Source: Candidatus Methylaffinis lahnbergensis (lineage in GTDB: Bacteria; Pseudomonadota; Alphaproteobacteria; Rhizobiales; Beijerinckiaceae). Taken from it: 64,000 bases of DNA. This document shows, in pieces, positions 25,218-34,233 of this stretch; the first letter of the stretch is position 1, and each line of letters starts with the position of its first letter. The DNA is taken from positions 103,610 to 167,609 of the forward strand of contig PEFW01000001.1 of NCBI GenBank assembly GCA_002890675.1, given 5' to 3'. The translations under genes were made by a program, and so were the position numbers. The notes beneath the pieces were generated by a model. It had not been told where the DNA came from. It did not search any database and was given only the letters and a program-made list of their open reading frames with translations.

Positions 25218-25646
25218 TCAAGGGCACGGATGACGATAGCCATCTGTCCCGAGATACGTTCCGCTCCTCGAATCGTACGACCTGAAGCGCTGCATGCAGT
25301 AGGCGACGGCGTCCCCACCTGGCGGAGGGCCATAGCCAGGAGCGTAATAGCCGGCCGGCGCAGGAGCATAATAAGGGCGCGGATAATAATATGGTCCGGG
25401 GCCATAATAGTAAGGCGCCGCCAATGCGCTGCCGATCACGGCCCCGGCGACAATTGCTCCGGCCACCGGAGCACCCCATCCCCAACCCCAGCCCCTCCAT
25501 TGCACGGACTCGATCGTGCTTGGCAACGCATTCTTGATCGCAAGCCGATCAATAGCCGGTGCAGCCGATGCGGTGCCGACGAACCCAGTCATGCTCGCGA
25601 CCAATAGGGTCGATGCGGCAAGAGTTTTCAACGAAGTGGACATCAT
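25218..25646 (-). CDS. BA14K-like secreted protein
   Basis: The 142 residues start with a signal peptide (MMSTSLKTLAASTLLVASM, then VGTASA). The middle has a Gly/Ala hydrophobic stretch (PVAGAIVAGAVIGSALAAPY) and a Tyr/Pro-rich part. The end, VAYCMQRFRSYDSRSGTYLG followed by TDGYRHPC, is the BA14K signature seen in small immunoreactive or cell-surface proteins of Rhizobiales. It is likely exported and held in or near the outer membrane. The frame shows no disruption. Confidence 0.88.
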   Translation of the reverse strand: MMSTSLKTLAASTLLVASMTGFVGTASAAPAIDRLAIKNALPSTIESVQWRGWGWGWGAPVAGAIVAGAVIGSALAAPYYYGPGPYYYPRPYYAPAPAGYYAPGYGPPPGGDAVAYCMQRFRSYDSRSGTYLGTDGYRHPCP

Positions 25647-25759
25647 CGTTCCTTTCCTTTGCGTGTCGCATATGAGGCATTATAATTCGAATCCCTTCAG
25701 GCCAAAATGGGAAAGGAATTCAACGCCGAAATTCCGTTGAAACAATGAAACGAATGGGG

Positions 25760-25866
25760 AGGCTTTCTTCGCGAGGAAAGGGAAAAAATACGCCGCCTGA
25801 CGGCCAAAATCAAACAGGCCGAACACGAGGTCGACGCCATCATCGACAAGCTTTTTGACCTTACTT
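25760..25866 (+). pseudogene. Possible C-terminal scrap of a restriction-modification methylase
   Basis: In one frame the sequence reads REEREKIRRLTAKIKQAEHE followed by VDAIIDKLFDLT. This resembles the end of Eco57I-type or related restriction/methylase proteins (a coiled segment ending in a DxLVYxLYGLT-like motif). No start, no catalytic part and no stop in place remain. The match is short and by eye only. Confidence 0.3.
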
Positions 25867-26015
25867 TGGCGAGATCGCGCTTCTCAAATGTTCGCTTGCC
25901 GGGCAATATTGACCGCCACGTCAATGGCTGGCGCCTTTCCTTCCCTCAAAACTCCGGCACCCTCAGCATGGGCGCCCGGCCATCCAAACCACCACGCGAG
26001 GATGCCCGGCTCAAT

Positions 26016-26034
26016 CCCCGGACCAGATCCGGGG
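26016..26034. repeat. Small GC-rich palindrome
   Basis: CCCCGGACCAGATCCGGGG is an imperfect palindrome within GATGCCCGGCTC...CGGTCATGACG, a kind of element often repeated between genes in rhizobia. Only one copy is seen here. Confidence 0.4.
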
Positions 26035-26089
26035 CCGGTCATGACGCCCTTTTTACAGAGGTACAGAGGAGACGCCGGAAACAGACTTC

Positions 26090-26185
26090 AAAATTAAAAC
26101 CTTATCGCGCTTTTTCACTTGGCCCAAATCCCGTCTTCGTATCTCCCCGCGCCGCGAACATGTATGTTTGCGCGGAGTGTCAAAC
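26090..26185. repeat. Dispersed repeat, copy 2
   Basis: It matches copy 1 (21060-21155): TTATCGCGCTTTTTCACTTG, CGTCTTCGTATCTCCCCGCG, then GCGAACATGTATGTTTGCG. It precedes recF by about 120 bases. Confidence 0.7.
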
Positions 26186-26303
26186 ATTGTTGTTCGACTG
26201 CCGATATTCCGGACAATCCGCGGTACAGACGTGAGCGGCGTAATTCCTGGACTTCTGGTCAAAGATGGACAATTTGCATAGTTTTGAGGAGCCCTTTCCG
26301 ATA

Positions 26304-27503
26304 ATGACCGAAACGTCTTTCGAGGCGTCCGCGCCCGCGCCCCGCGCGCCTGCGGCCTTCGCGGGAGTCGCCGTGCGGCGGCTCGCGCTTGCCGATTTTC
26401 GCTCTTATGCCTCGCTCGATCTTGCCGTTAACGCGCGCCTCGTTGTGCTTACCGGAGACAATGGCGCGGGCAAAACCAATCTTCTCGAAGCCCTGTCGCT
26501 GCTCGCCCCTGGACGTGGCCTGCGCCGGGCGGAATTGAAAGATTGCGCGCGAAGCAACGGCGGGGGCGGCTTCGCTATCTCGGTCGAACTTGAAACGCAA
26601 AAGGGCGGCGTCCAGCTTGGGACCGGGATCGAGCCGCAGCCGAACGCGCCACCGCTGCGCAAATACCGGATCGACCGCGAGCCAGCGAGGTCCATGCGCG
26701 GCTTTTCTGATCATGTCCGCGTGGTATGGCTGACACCCGCGATGGACGGGCTTTTTATTGGCCCGGCGGGAGACCGGCGGCGGTTTCTCGACCGGCTCGT
26801 GCTCGCCATCGATGCCGATCATGGGACCCGCGTCGCCTCGCTCGAACGTGCGTTGCGCAGCCGCAACCGTTTGCTGGAGGAGGGCCCTGGCGCCGACCGC
26901 CGCTGGCTCGACGCGATCGAACGGGAAGCCGCCGAATTCGCCGTCGCGGTTGCCGCCGCGCGGTTCGAGACCATATCGCGGCTTTCGGCGCTCATAGCCG
27001 AGACGCGGGACAAAACGTCGCCGTTTCCATGGGCGGATGTTGCCTTGGAGGGCGATGTCGAGCGCCTTGTGGGGACCTGGCCGGCGCTAAAAGCGGAAGA
27101 CATTTATCGTGGCATTTTGCACGCCAGCCGGTCCCGCGACGCGGCGGCGGGGCGCACCCTGACCGGGCCGCAGGCGAGCGATTTTTGCGTGCGCCACGGT
27201 CCAAAACAAATCCCGGCGGCGCAGGCCTCGACGGGAGAACAGAAGGCGCTCCTCGCCGGATTGGTTCTGGCGCACGCTAGGCTCGCGGCAACAATGAGCG
27301 GGCTGACGCCGCTTGTCCTCCTCGATGAGATTGCCGCCCATTTCGATCCGGTCCGGCGCGACGCGCTCTTTGAAGCGCTCGAAACCTTGGGCGGGCAGAT
27401 TTGGCTCTCCGGCGCGGACAGGGCGACTTTCGGGACAATCGAAAAAGGCGCGCTGATGTTGAAAGTGACACCGGGGCCGGTCACTTCCATTTCCCAAGGA
27501 TAG
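26304..27503 (+). CDS. recF: DNA replication and repair protein RecF
   Basis: RecF, an SMC-like ATPase, helps load RecA at single-strand gaps. With the ATG at 26304 it has 399 residues. The features are VRRLALADFRSYASLDL, Walker A (LTGDNGAGKTNLLEALSLL), the signature region QIPAAQASTGEQKALLAGLV and Walker B (LTPLVLLDEIAAHFDP). An alternative ATG at 26265 would add 13 residues; a GAGGAG lies about 12 bases before the downstream one. ftsY follows after a short gap. dnaA and dnaN, frequent recF neighbours, are not in the window. Confidence 0.95.
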   Translation: MTETSFEASAPAPRAPAAFAGVAVRRLALADFRSYASLDLAVNARLVVLTGDNGAGKTNLLEALSLLAPGRGLRRAELKDCARSNGGGGFAISVELETQKGGVQLGTGIEPQPNAPPLRKYRIDREPARSMRGFSDHVRVVWLTPAMDGLFIGPAGDRRRFLDRLVLAIDADHGTRVASLERALRSRNRLLEEGPGADRRWLDAIEREAAEFAVAVAAARFETISRLSALIAETRDKTSPFPWADVALEGDVERLVGTWPALKAEDIYRGILHASRSRDAAAGRTLTGPQASDFCVRHGPKQIPAAQASTGEQKALLAGLVLAHARLAATMSGLTPLVLLDEIAAHFDPVRRDALFEALETLGGQIWLSGADRATFGTIEKGALMLKVTPGPVTSISQG

Positions 27504-27711
27504 CTTGCCGGTTCTGCCAAATCCGCCCCTATTTCTCGCAGCCGCGGCATACCCCGAAGCGGGCCGTCTATCCCTTCAAGGTTCAGGTTGGTCCGGTTTC
27601 AGGCCGGGCGGCTCGTGCTTTGAGGCCGGCTGCTCTATGGTGTCGATGGAGAATCCAAGACCGCAGTTACGCACGTTCCGCCAGACGCAAAGCCATGGGA
27701 GCACCCGGTTC

Positions 27712-28980
27712 ATGTGGAGCCAATTGATCGACTTTGTGCTGCAGCAGGAGAGGGCAATCGAACTCGCCGCCGCGTTCCTTCTAGGCTCCGGTAGTTGGGG
27801 GATCGTGAGCACAACGATCTCAAGATTGCGGCGGCGGCGGCAAACGCCACCACCGGAGCCCGCGATCGCAACTCCGTCCGACGAAGCCCCGGGCGGCGCC
27901 GGCGAGGAAGCCTCCGCTCATCCCGCGCCATTCGCTCCCGAGGTTGCCGCGAAAGATGAGGTTTTCGAGCCTGACCTCTCTGCTCTGGTGGAGGACGAAG
28001 CTTTCGAGCCAGAATCCGCGCGCGAGATAACTCCCGTGGGTCCGCCCTTAGCCGGACCAACGCGGAGCTGGTGGACACGGCTGCGCGATGGCCTTTCGCG
28101 CTCGTCCGGCTCGATCGGGGAAGGTTTTGCCGCGATCCTCACCAAGCGCAAGCTCGACGCTTCGATGCTCGACGATTTGGAGGACGTGCTGATCCGCGCC
28201 GATCTCGGCGTCGCGACGGCGGCGAGGATCGCGAAAGCGATCGGCCACGGCCGCTACGACAAGAATGTCGGCGTCGAAGAGGTCAAGGCGGTCCTCGCCG
28301 CGGAAATCGAGCGCGCGCTAAACCCTTATGCCCGGCCGCTGGAGATCGATGGGGGCAAGAAACCTTTCGTCATTCTCGTGGTCGGGGTGAACGGATCGGG
28401 CAAAACAACGACCATCGGCAAGCTCGCGGCGCGATTTTCAAGCAACGGCCATGGCGTTCTGCTCGCTGCTGGCGATACATTCCGCGCCGCCGCGATCGAG
28501 CAATTGCGCATATGGGGGGAGCGCATTGGGTGTCCGGTCATCGCGCGCGAACAAGGCAGCGATGCCTCGGCGCTGGCTTTCGATGCTATTAAAGAGGCGC
28601 GGCAACGCGGCGCGGGCGTGATGCTGATGGACACCGCCGGGCGCTTGCAAAACCGCGCCGAGCTCATGGGCGAACTCAAAAAAATCATCCGCGTCATGAA
28701 AAAGGTCGATCCCGGCGCGCCGCACGCCGTGCTTCTCGTCCTTGATGCGACGGTCGGCCAAAACGCGATCAGCCAGGTCGAGATTTTCGGCCGTGTCGCC
28801 GGGGTTACCGGTCTTGTCATGACCAAGCTCGACGGGACCGCGCGCGGCGGCATCCTCGTCGCGATCGCCGAGAAATTCCAGCTTCCGGTGCATTTCATCG
28901 GGGTCGGCGAAGGCGCAAACGATCTCGAAGCTTTCGAGGCGCGGGATTTTGCCCGCGCCATCGCCGGCCTGGAAAGCTAA
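27712..28980 (+). CDS. ftsY: Signal recognition particle receptor FtsY
   Basis: FtsY is the membrane-associated GTPase that receives ribosome-SRP complexes at the Sec translocon. The NG domain occupies the last 300 residues: RKLDASMLDDLEDVLIRADL, the G1 loop GVNGSGKTTTIGKLAARF, DTFRAAAIEQLRIW, DTAGRLQN and TKLDGTARGGILVAI. An acidic linker rich in Glu and Pro precedes it. The ATG at 27712 begins with MWSQLIDFVLQQERAIELAA and a hydrophobic stretch that may touch the membrane. The frame is open back to 27505, two bases after recF, so a longer form is possible; codons before 27712 do not resemble the family. Confidence 0.95.
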   Translation: MWSQLIDFVLQQERAIELAAAFLLGSGSWGIVSTTISRLRRRRQTPPPEPAIATPSDEAPGGAGEEASAHPAPFAPEVAAKDEVFEPDLSALVEDEAFEPESAREITPVGPPLAGPTRSWWTRLRDGLSRSSGSIGEGFAAILTKRKLDASMLDDLEDVLIRADLGVATAARIAKAIGHGRYDKNVGVEEVKAVLAAEIERALNPYARPLEIDGGKKPFVILVVGVNGSGKTTTIGKLAARFSSNGHGVLLAAGDTFRAAAIEQLRIWGERIGCPVIAREQGSDASALAFDAIKEARQRGAGVMLMDTAGRLQNRAELMGELKKIIRVMKKVDPGAPHAVLLVLDATVGQNAISQVEIFGRVAGVTGLVMTKLDGTARGGILVAIAEKFQLPVHFIGVGEGANDLEAFEARDFARAIAGLES

Positions 28981-29373
28981 AATTTGCGCCGCCGCGAACA
29001 TGACTTTGACCGTCGCGGCGGATGTCGGTCTCGTCACGAATCGAAGCCGAGGCTCTCTGGGCGCAGGCGACCGCCGGGACGGCGGGCCGATGCCCTCCGA
29101 TCATGAGGAATCAGCGTTAAGTTCCGCCCCCAAGCCAGAGCGATTAGAAGATACGCTTCAGGAGAAAGCGGCGCGTAAAGAGAAAGATAAAAAACACTAT
29201 CAACGCTTGCAAATGGTGATGTTGCGCACGCAGGGGCTGACCCAGCCTGCGATTGCGGTTGTAGTCGAGCGCGCCGGGCTTTAAAGCTCAGCGCGCTCTT
29301 CGCTCGGGTCGCCTTCGGCTATGCTGCTCATGCAGCGTCGAATCACGGCTTGTCCATCGAGCGATAGTGGGTA
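28981..29373. other. Gap between ftsY and amtB
   Basis: A frame at 29090-29284 reads MPSDHEESALSSAPKPERLE, then KDKKHYQRLQMVMLRTQGLT and ends soon after. It could be the N-terminal helix-turn-helix of a lost transposase but nothing supports expression. No RNA gene or clear terminator is visible. ftsY ends and amtB ends face each other across this gap. Confidence 0.35.
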
Positions 29374-30669
29374 CTAGGCCTCCTCCCCGTGTATGGCCAT
29401 ATCGCCGATCAGCAGCGTTTTCTCGTCCATCCGCAGCGGAACGAACATCCCGATGACCTTGAGAATGACGAAGGTCGCGACCGCGTTCAATACGATGATA
29501 AAGAGCGCGGCTATCGCCTGGTATTTGAGCTGCGTGAAATTGCCATAGTACCAGCCCGTCGCGTTGATGCCCGGCGCGTCCTTTTCGGTGCCGATGTAGA
29601 GAAGCATGTCGGGATTGGCCAGCATGCCGGTCAGGAGGCCGCCCATCAGTCCTGCCACGCCGTGGGTCGAGAAGACGCTGAGCGTGTCGTCGACCTTATT
29701 CATGAGCGCCGACGTCTGCAGCTTGTTCGCGCTCAACCAGGGAATAATGCCGGCGCAGACGCCGATGATGAGGGCACCATAGCCGTCCACGTAACCGGCC
29801 GCAGGCGTGATCCCGACGAGGCCGGCGATCATCCCGTTGATGGCGCCGACGATCGAAGGCTTGCCGTTGAACTGCGTGTCCATCATCGTCCAGACCAAGA
29901 GCGCAGTCGCGGTCGAGACGTTGGTGTTGAGCACGGCCGCGCCCGCATTCGCGTTTGCGAAGTAGGGATCGCCGCCGTTGAAGCCGTTCCAGCCCAGCCA
30001 CAGGATGCCGGCCCCGGCCAGCGCCACCAGGAGATTGTTGGGCGGGCAGTTGTCCCGGTCCGCCTGCAGCCGCGGGCCGATCACCCAGGCCGCCACGAAG
30101 CCCGACGTGCCGGCGGCGAGATGGATCACGTAGCCGCCGGAAAAGTCGACGGCTCCCATGGTCGCGAGCCAGCCGCCGCCCCACAGACTGAACGCACCCA
30201 CTACATAGACGCAGGTCATCCAGACCGGGCAGAAAATCACCCACGCCTTGAAGTTCATCCGCCCGAGCACCGAGCCCGCCAGAATGATCACCGTGATCGC
30301 GGCGAACACGAATTGGAAGAAGACCAGCGTGGCCATCGGGAAGGTGAGGTCAGGCATTCCGGATGCCGCCGCCGGCACGATCGCCGGAGACAATTCAAAT
30401 GCCGAGGAGGCCACCGGTCCGGGTTTACCCAAGAATGGGAACCACTGCTCGCCGAAGCCCATATTGTAGGCCCACAGCAGCCAGACGATCAGCACCGAGC
30501 AAAAGGCGTACATCGACATGAAGGCGGAATTGATCGCCCATTTCTTCTTGACGATGCCGCCATAGAGGATGGTGAGGCCTGGAAGGCTCTGCAAACCGAC
30601 AAAAGTTGCAGCCGCGAGCTGCCAGGCGTTATTGCCCGAATTCAACCACTCTGGTGATGGTAGCAGCAT
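29374..30669 (-). CDS. amtB: Ammonium transporter
   Basis: The 431-residue inner-membrane protein belongs to the Amt/Rh family and forms trimers that conduct ammonium. It starts GNNAWQLAAATFVGLQSLPG, with 11 membrane helices by eye. The ammonium path is marked by VDFSGGYVIHLAAGTSGFVA (Asp and first pore His) and the second His in FSTHGVAGLMGGLLTG. There is no cleaved signal sequence, unlike some enterobacterial AmtB. GGAGGAG precedes the ATG. No glnK is adjacent, which is unusual since amtB is normally behind it. A sigma-54 type promoter lies about 160 bases upstream, and ntrBC are 1 kb away. Confidence 0.95.
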   Translation of the reverse strand: MLLPSPEWLNSGNNAWQLAAATFVGLQSLPGLTILYGGIVKKKWAINSAFMSMYAFCSVLIVWLLWAYNMGFGEQWFPFLGKPGPVASSAFELSPAIVPAAASGMPDLTFPMATLVFFQFVFAAITVIILAGSVLGRMNFKAWVIFCPVWMTCVYVVGAFSLWGGGWLATMGAVDFSGGYVIHLAAGTSGFVAAWVIGPRLQADRDNCPPNNLLVALAGAGILWLGWNGFNGGDPYFANANAGAAVLNTNVSTATALLVWTMMDTQFNGKPSIVGAINGMIAGLVGITPAAGYVDGYGALIIGVCAGIIPWLSANKLQTSALMNKVDDTLSVFSTHGVAGLMGGLLTGMLANPDMLLYIGTEKDAPGINATGWYYGNFTQLKYQAIAALFIIVLNAVATFVILKVIGMFVPLRMDEKTLLIGDMAIHGEEA

Positions 30670-30826
30670 GTCGTTTCTCCTCCGTCAGGTCGCCTCCGAC
30701 CGATTGAATTTTTCGAGGAGCGTGACGTTTTTGCCTTTTGAACTTGGCAACGCTCGCGCGCAACATGGCCGCGAGCGGCAGAATTCTGACAAAAGTCCTG
30801 GTCCGACGCTCCTTAATGGAGACCGA

Positions 30827-30842
30827 AGCAAAAGATGCGCCA
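30827..30842 (-). promoter_or_regulatory. Sigma-54 (RpoN) promoter of amtB
   Basis: On the - strand TGGCGCATCTTTTGCT fits the -24/-12 consensus TGGCAC-N5-TTGC, with the invariant GG and GC dinucleotides spaced by ten bases. Transcription would start near 30815 and give a leader of about 145 bases before amtB. Nitrogen control through NtrC fits the gene and its neighbours. Confidence 0.7.
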
Positions 30843-30845
30843 ACC

Positions 30846-30861
30846 GCACCAAACATTGTGC
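30846..30861. promoter_or_regulatory. NtrC-like half-palindrome near the amtB promoter
   Basis: GCACCAAACATTGTGC has GCAC and GTGC arms, one base wider than the usual NtrC site (GCAC-N7-GTGC). It lies only four bases upstream of the -24 box, closer than most enhancers. Confidence 0.35.
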
Positions 30862-30969
30862 GTTAGCGCTCCTAGCGGGCAAGCATGACGAACCAGCGTG
30901 ATTTTGCGCTGCGACAGAGGATAAGATAACAGAGGCTATGATCGAATCTCTTTCATTCCGGACTGACTG

Positions 30970-30994
30970 AAATTTAGGCATTAGCCTAAAATTT
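30970..30994. repeat. AT-rich palindrome upstream of amtB
   Basis: AAATTTAGGC and GCCTAAAATTT face each other around ATTA, with one extra base in the right arm. It could be an operator or a terminator-like stem for the neighbouring gene at 31139. No T-run follows on either strand. The 30670-31138 gap holds no gene. Confidence 0.45.
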
Positions 30995-31138
30995 GAGCAA
31001 CTAGATGGCCGCGCTCCCCACTGTTTTAGATCGCTGTGTATCTGGCTCCCTACGGCGGCGGAAAGGCTGATCGTCCAGCGCCGCGCTCCCCAACCGGCGT
31101 GGCGAGCCTTTGCCTCCGCAGTGATTGACTGCATGCCG

Positions 31139-31459
31139 TCAGTCAACATGGCATGTATGGTGGGTAGCATAGCCGCCTGTGCTCGACGCATTCAGGAACG
31201 TCAGCGCTCCGGAGGCACGGTCCAGGTAGTAGTAGCCGCCGTGCAGAGTGTCGTGCCAGGCGATTTGGCGCTCCGTGATCTCGGCCGGAAACGAATCGAC
31301 GGTGCTCCGGTCGTAGTCGACATGGACCTCCCACGCCGTTCCACTTTTCGGATTGGTGCATAGGAAGGAGATGGCCGCCGCGTGAGCGGAGTCCCCGCCG
31401 CATGCCGCGCTTGAAATGGCGGCGACAGCGGCGAAACTCAATGTTCGGGCAAGGCTCAT
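31139..31459 (-). CDS. Small exported protein of unknown function
   Basis: The 106 residues begin with a signal peptide (MSLARTLSFAAVAAISSAAC, then GGDSAHA). If the Cys is a lipobox residue (SSAAC) it may be a lipoprotein, but the spacing to the start is fair rather than good. The mature part has strands such as EVHVDYDRSTVDSFPAEITE and ALTFLNASSTGGYATHHTCH and two more cysteines (FLC, THHTC) that could form a disulfide. It lies between amtB and ntrC on the same strand. No family is recognised. Confidence 0.6.
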   Translation of the reverse strand: MSLARTLSFAAVAAISSAACGGDSAHAAAISFLCTNPKSGTAWEVHVDYDRSTVDSFPAEITERQIAWHDTLHGGYYYLDRASGALTFLNASSTGGYATHHTCHVD

Positions 31460-31525
31460 CGTCGTTCCTTTGCCGGTCAGGTAATCCGAGGGGCCGATGG
31501 CATTGGCTTATCGGGGGAATATCGC

Positions 31526-33001
31526 CTAGCGCGGCAAGCGTATCCACCTGATGTCGAGATCGCGGACCTTCTTGCGCAATGTGTTCCGGTTCAGCCCCAA
31601 AAGTTCGGCGGCTTTGATCTGATTGCCGCGGGTCGCGGCGAGCACCGCGGAAATCAACGGATATTCGATCTCCCGCAAGATCCTGTAATAGAGTCCGGGG
31701 GGCGGCATCTCGCCGCGCTCGCGGAAAAGCTCGGCGAGATGCCTCTCCATCGCGTCGGCAAGCGTCGGGCGCCGCCCGGGCTCCCCTGACCGCCCGTTCT
31801 TCGGTTCGATCGCCGCCGGATAATGCGGCACGATCGCCGGCGCATCGACGCTAAGTTCCATGTCGACCAATTGCGCCGTGACGGATTCTTGCGGGTAAAG
31901 CGCGGCGAGCCGGCGGGCGAGATTTTCGAGTTCCCTGATATTGCCTGGCCAGCGATAGCGCTTGAGGCGCTCGAGGGCATCGGGTTCGATACGTTTTAGC
32001 GGCAAGCCTTCGGCGGCGGCAAGTACCAAGAAATGTTGCGCGAGGTCGCCGATATCTTCGAGGCGTTCGCGCAGCGGCGGCAGCCGCAAAGGGACAACGT
32101 TCAACCGGAAAAACAGATCCTCGCGGAAGAGGCCTTGGCGGATTAGTACGCCCAAATCCTTATTGGTCGCGGCGATGATGCGGACGTTTGTTTTGATGGC
32201 GGCGCGGCCGCCAACCGTGGCATATTCGCCTTGTTGCAGCACGCGCAAAAGCCTGGTCTGCGCCTCCATCGGCATGTCGCCGATCTCATCGAGGAAGAGG
32301 GTGCCTCCCTCGGCCTGCTCGAAGCGCCCGGCGGAACGCTGATTGGCGCCGGTGAACGCCCCTTTTTCGTGGCCGAACAATTCGCTCTCGATGAGATCGC
32401 GGGGAATTGCCGCCATGTTGATGGCGACGAACGGGCCTTTCTTGCGTTTGCCATAGTCATGCAGCGCGCGCGCGACAAGCTCCTTGCCGGTGCCGGATTC
32501 GCCGCTGATCATGACCGTGAGATCGGTCTGCATCAGGCGCGCCAAGGCGCGGTAGATTTCCTGCATGGCGGGGGAGCGCCCCACGAGGGGCATGCCCTCC
32601 AAGTCCGGGTTGGGCGCGGCGCGGGCGCGATTTTTCGGCTCGCTCATTGCGCGCGCGACGATCGCAACCAACTCCCGCAGGTCGAAGGGCTTCGGCAGAT
32701 AATCATAGGCGCCGCGCTCGGACGCCTTGATCGCGGTCATAAAGGTATTTTGCGCGCTCATCACGATGATCGGCAGATTCGGCCGCAATTTTTTCATCTT
32801 GGGCAGCAGCTCGAAGGCATTTTCGTCCGGCATGACGACATCGGTAATGACGAGATCGCCCTCGCCCGACTGAACCCATCGCCATAGCGTTGCCGCGTTC
32901 CCGGTCGCGCGCACGTCATAGCCCGCGCGTAATAAGGCCTGACTGAGGACGGTCCGGATCGCTGCATCGTCGTCGGCGATGAGGATATTGCCCGTGGCCA
33001 T
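31526..33001 (-). CDS. ntrC: Nitrogen regulation response regulator NtrC
   Basis: NtrC, when phosphorylated by NtrB, activates sigma-54 promoters of nitrogen-assimilation genes. With the ATG at 33001 it has 491 residues. The receiver domain has the acidic pocket [11 protein letters not shown], the phospho-acceptor Asp in [15 protein letters not shown] and Lys in YLPKPFDL. The AAA+ domain has [17 protein letters not shown], the sigma-54-contacting loop [13 protein letters not shown] and [20 protein letters not shown]. The Fis-type DNA-binding end reads [20 protein letters not shown]. The frame is open to 33040, but the downstream ATG gives the family start. Confidence 0.97.
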   Translation of the reverse strand: MATGNILIADDDAAIRTVLSQALLRAGYDVRATGNAATLWRWVQSGEGDLVITDVVMPDENAFELLPKMKKLRPNLPIIVMSAQNTFMTAIKASERGAYDYLPKPFDLRELVAIVARAMSEPKNRARAAPNPDLEGMPLVGRSPAMQEIYRALARLMQTDLTVMISGESGTGKELVARALHDYGKRKKGPFVAINMAAIPRDLIESELFGHEKGAFTGANQRSAGRFEQAEGGTLFLDEIGDMPMEAQTRLLRVLQQGEYATVGGRAAIKTNVRIIAATNKDLGVLIRQGLFREDLFFRLNVVPLRLPPLRERLEDIGDLAQHFLVLAAAEGLPLKRIEPDALERLKRYRWPGNIRELENLARRLAALYPQESVTAQLVDMELSVDAPAIVPHYPAAIEPKNGRSGEPGRRPTLADAMERHLAELFRERGEMPPPGLYYRILREIEYPLISAVLAATRGNQIKAAELLGLNRNTLRKKVRDLDIRWIRLPR

Positions 33002-33099
33002 CAACCTGCACTTTCCTAGGGGCGGAAAACCGGCTCGCACTTACCGGAATCAAATGTCTTGCTTGGGGTTCCCTAGCTCCGGCGAGCCTTAGCCGTGCT

Positions 33100-34233
33100 T
33101 CACGCTCTGGCCGGCGCATACATGGGCATGAGAACCCGGAACGTCGTGCGGCGGGGAAAGGATTCGCATTCTATGGTACCACCGTGGTCGCCTACAATCT
33201 TGGCAACCAAAGCAAGCCCCAGGCCAGTTCCGGCCGCTTTCGTGGTGACGAAGGGATCGTACAGATAGGGCAACAAATCCGGCGCGACGCCGGACCCATT
33301 GTCGCGCACGCAAAATTCCAGCGGAAGGCTCACTGGCACCTTCGTGCCGGGAATTTGCAGGCGCACACCGGGCCGGAAGGCGGTCGTTAATTCGATGTCG
33401 CCGTCGCTGCGCGACTCGCCAATCGCTTCGGCGGCGTTCTTGACCAGATTCAGGAAGATCTGAATGAGCTGATCCTTGTTGCCGAGAACCGCCGGAAGCG
33501 AGGGATCGTAGTTTTCATGAAAGCGGATATGGCGCGCGAACCCGGCCTGGGACACTTTCCTGACGTGGTCGAGCACGGCATGGATATTGACTTTTTCGCG
33601 CCCAGCCGGCCGCCGTTCCGAAAATGCGCTCATCCGGTCGACAAGCTTCACGATCCGGTCGGTCTCCTCGCAGATCAACCTGGTAAGGGAGCGATCGGCG
33701 TCGGTCGCCTCGGCTTCGAGAAGTTGCGCGGCCCCTCTGATACCAGACAGCGGATTCTTGATTTCGTGCGCGAGCACGGACGCCATCGCGGCGGCCGAAC
33801 GCCCGGCGCCCTGATGGGAGAGCTGCCGGTCGATTTTTTCGGCAAGAGAGCGCTCCTGCAACATGATCACGACACTACCGGCGGGTTCCTGCAGCGGCGT
33901 CACGAAAATATCGACGAGCCGGCCGCTTCCCGGCTTGGCCAAGTTGAGATCGACTCGATATTCATTAATCGCCGCGCCACGCGACTTCACCTGCTCGACG
34001 AGGGACAGGAGCGGCGAGAATGCCAGTACGAGATTGGCTAGTCTCTGTTGCCAAAGGGAAGCCCGGCTCATCCCGAAAAATGCTTCGGCGGCGGAGTTGG
34101 CTTCGGCTATCGAACCGTCCGCCAGGACGGCAACCACCGGATGCGGCAAAGCGTCCAAAAGTTTGGCCGCGCCGCTTCCGGCTGAGGCCATCCCGGCCGG
34201 CGGCGATCCTTGCGATCCGAAAGATTTTCTCAT
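33100..34233 (-). CDS. ntrB: Nitrogen regulation sensor kinase NtrB
   Basis: NtrB phosphorylates and dephosphorylates NtrC under control of PII. The protein has 377 residues from the ATG at 34233. An N-terminal PAS-like region ([20 protein letters not shown]) precedes the H-box [20 protein letters not shown] with the phospho-His; the N-box ([15 protein letters not shown]) and G-boxes ([30 protein letters not shown]) follow. Its ATG overlaps the dusB stop as ATGA, so translation is coupled. The ntrC gene begins 98 bases after its stop codon. Confidence 0.96.
   Translation of the reverse strand: MRKSFGSQGSPPAGMASAGSGAAKLLDALPHPVVAVLADGSIAEANSAAEAFFGMSRASLWQQRLANLVLAFSPLLSLVEQVKSRGAAINEYRVDLNLAKPGSGRLVDIFVTPLQEPAGSVVIMLQERSLAEKIDRQLSHQGAGRSAAAMASVLAHEIKNPLSGIRGAAQLLEAEATDADRSLTRLICEETDRIVKLVDRMSAFSERRPAGREKVNIHAVLDHVRKVSQAGFARHIRFHENYDPSLPAVLGNKDQLIQIFLNLVKNAAEAIGESRSDGDIELTTAFRPGVRLQIPGTKVPVSLPLEFCVRDNGSGVAPDLLPYLYDPFVTTKAAGTGLGLALVAKIVGDHGGTIECESFPRRTTFRVLMPMYAPARA

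Noticed and set aside
29090..29284. Possible start of an IS630-like transposase after ftsY
   Set aside because: Only a short helical stretch; no DDE part or inverted repeat is present.
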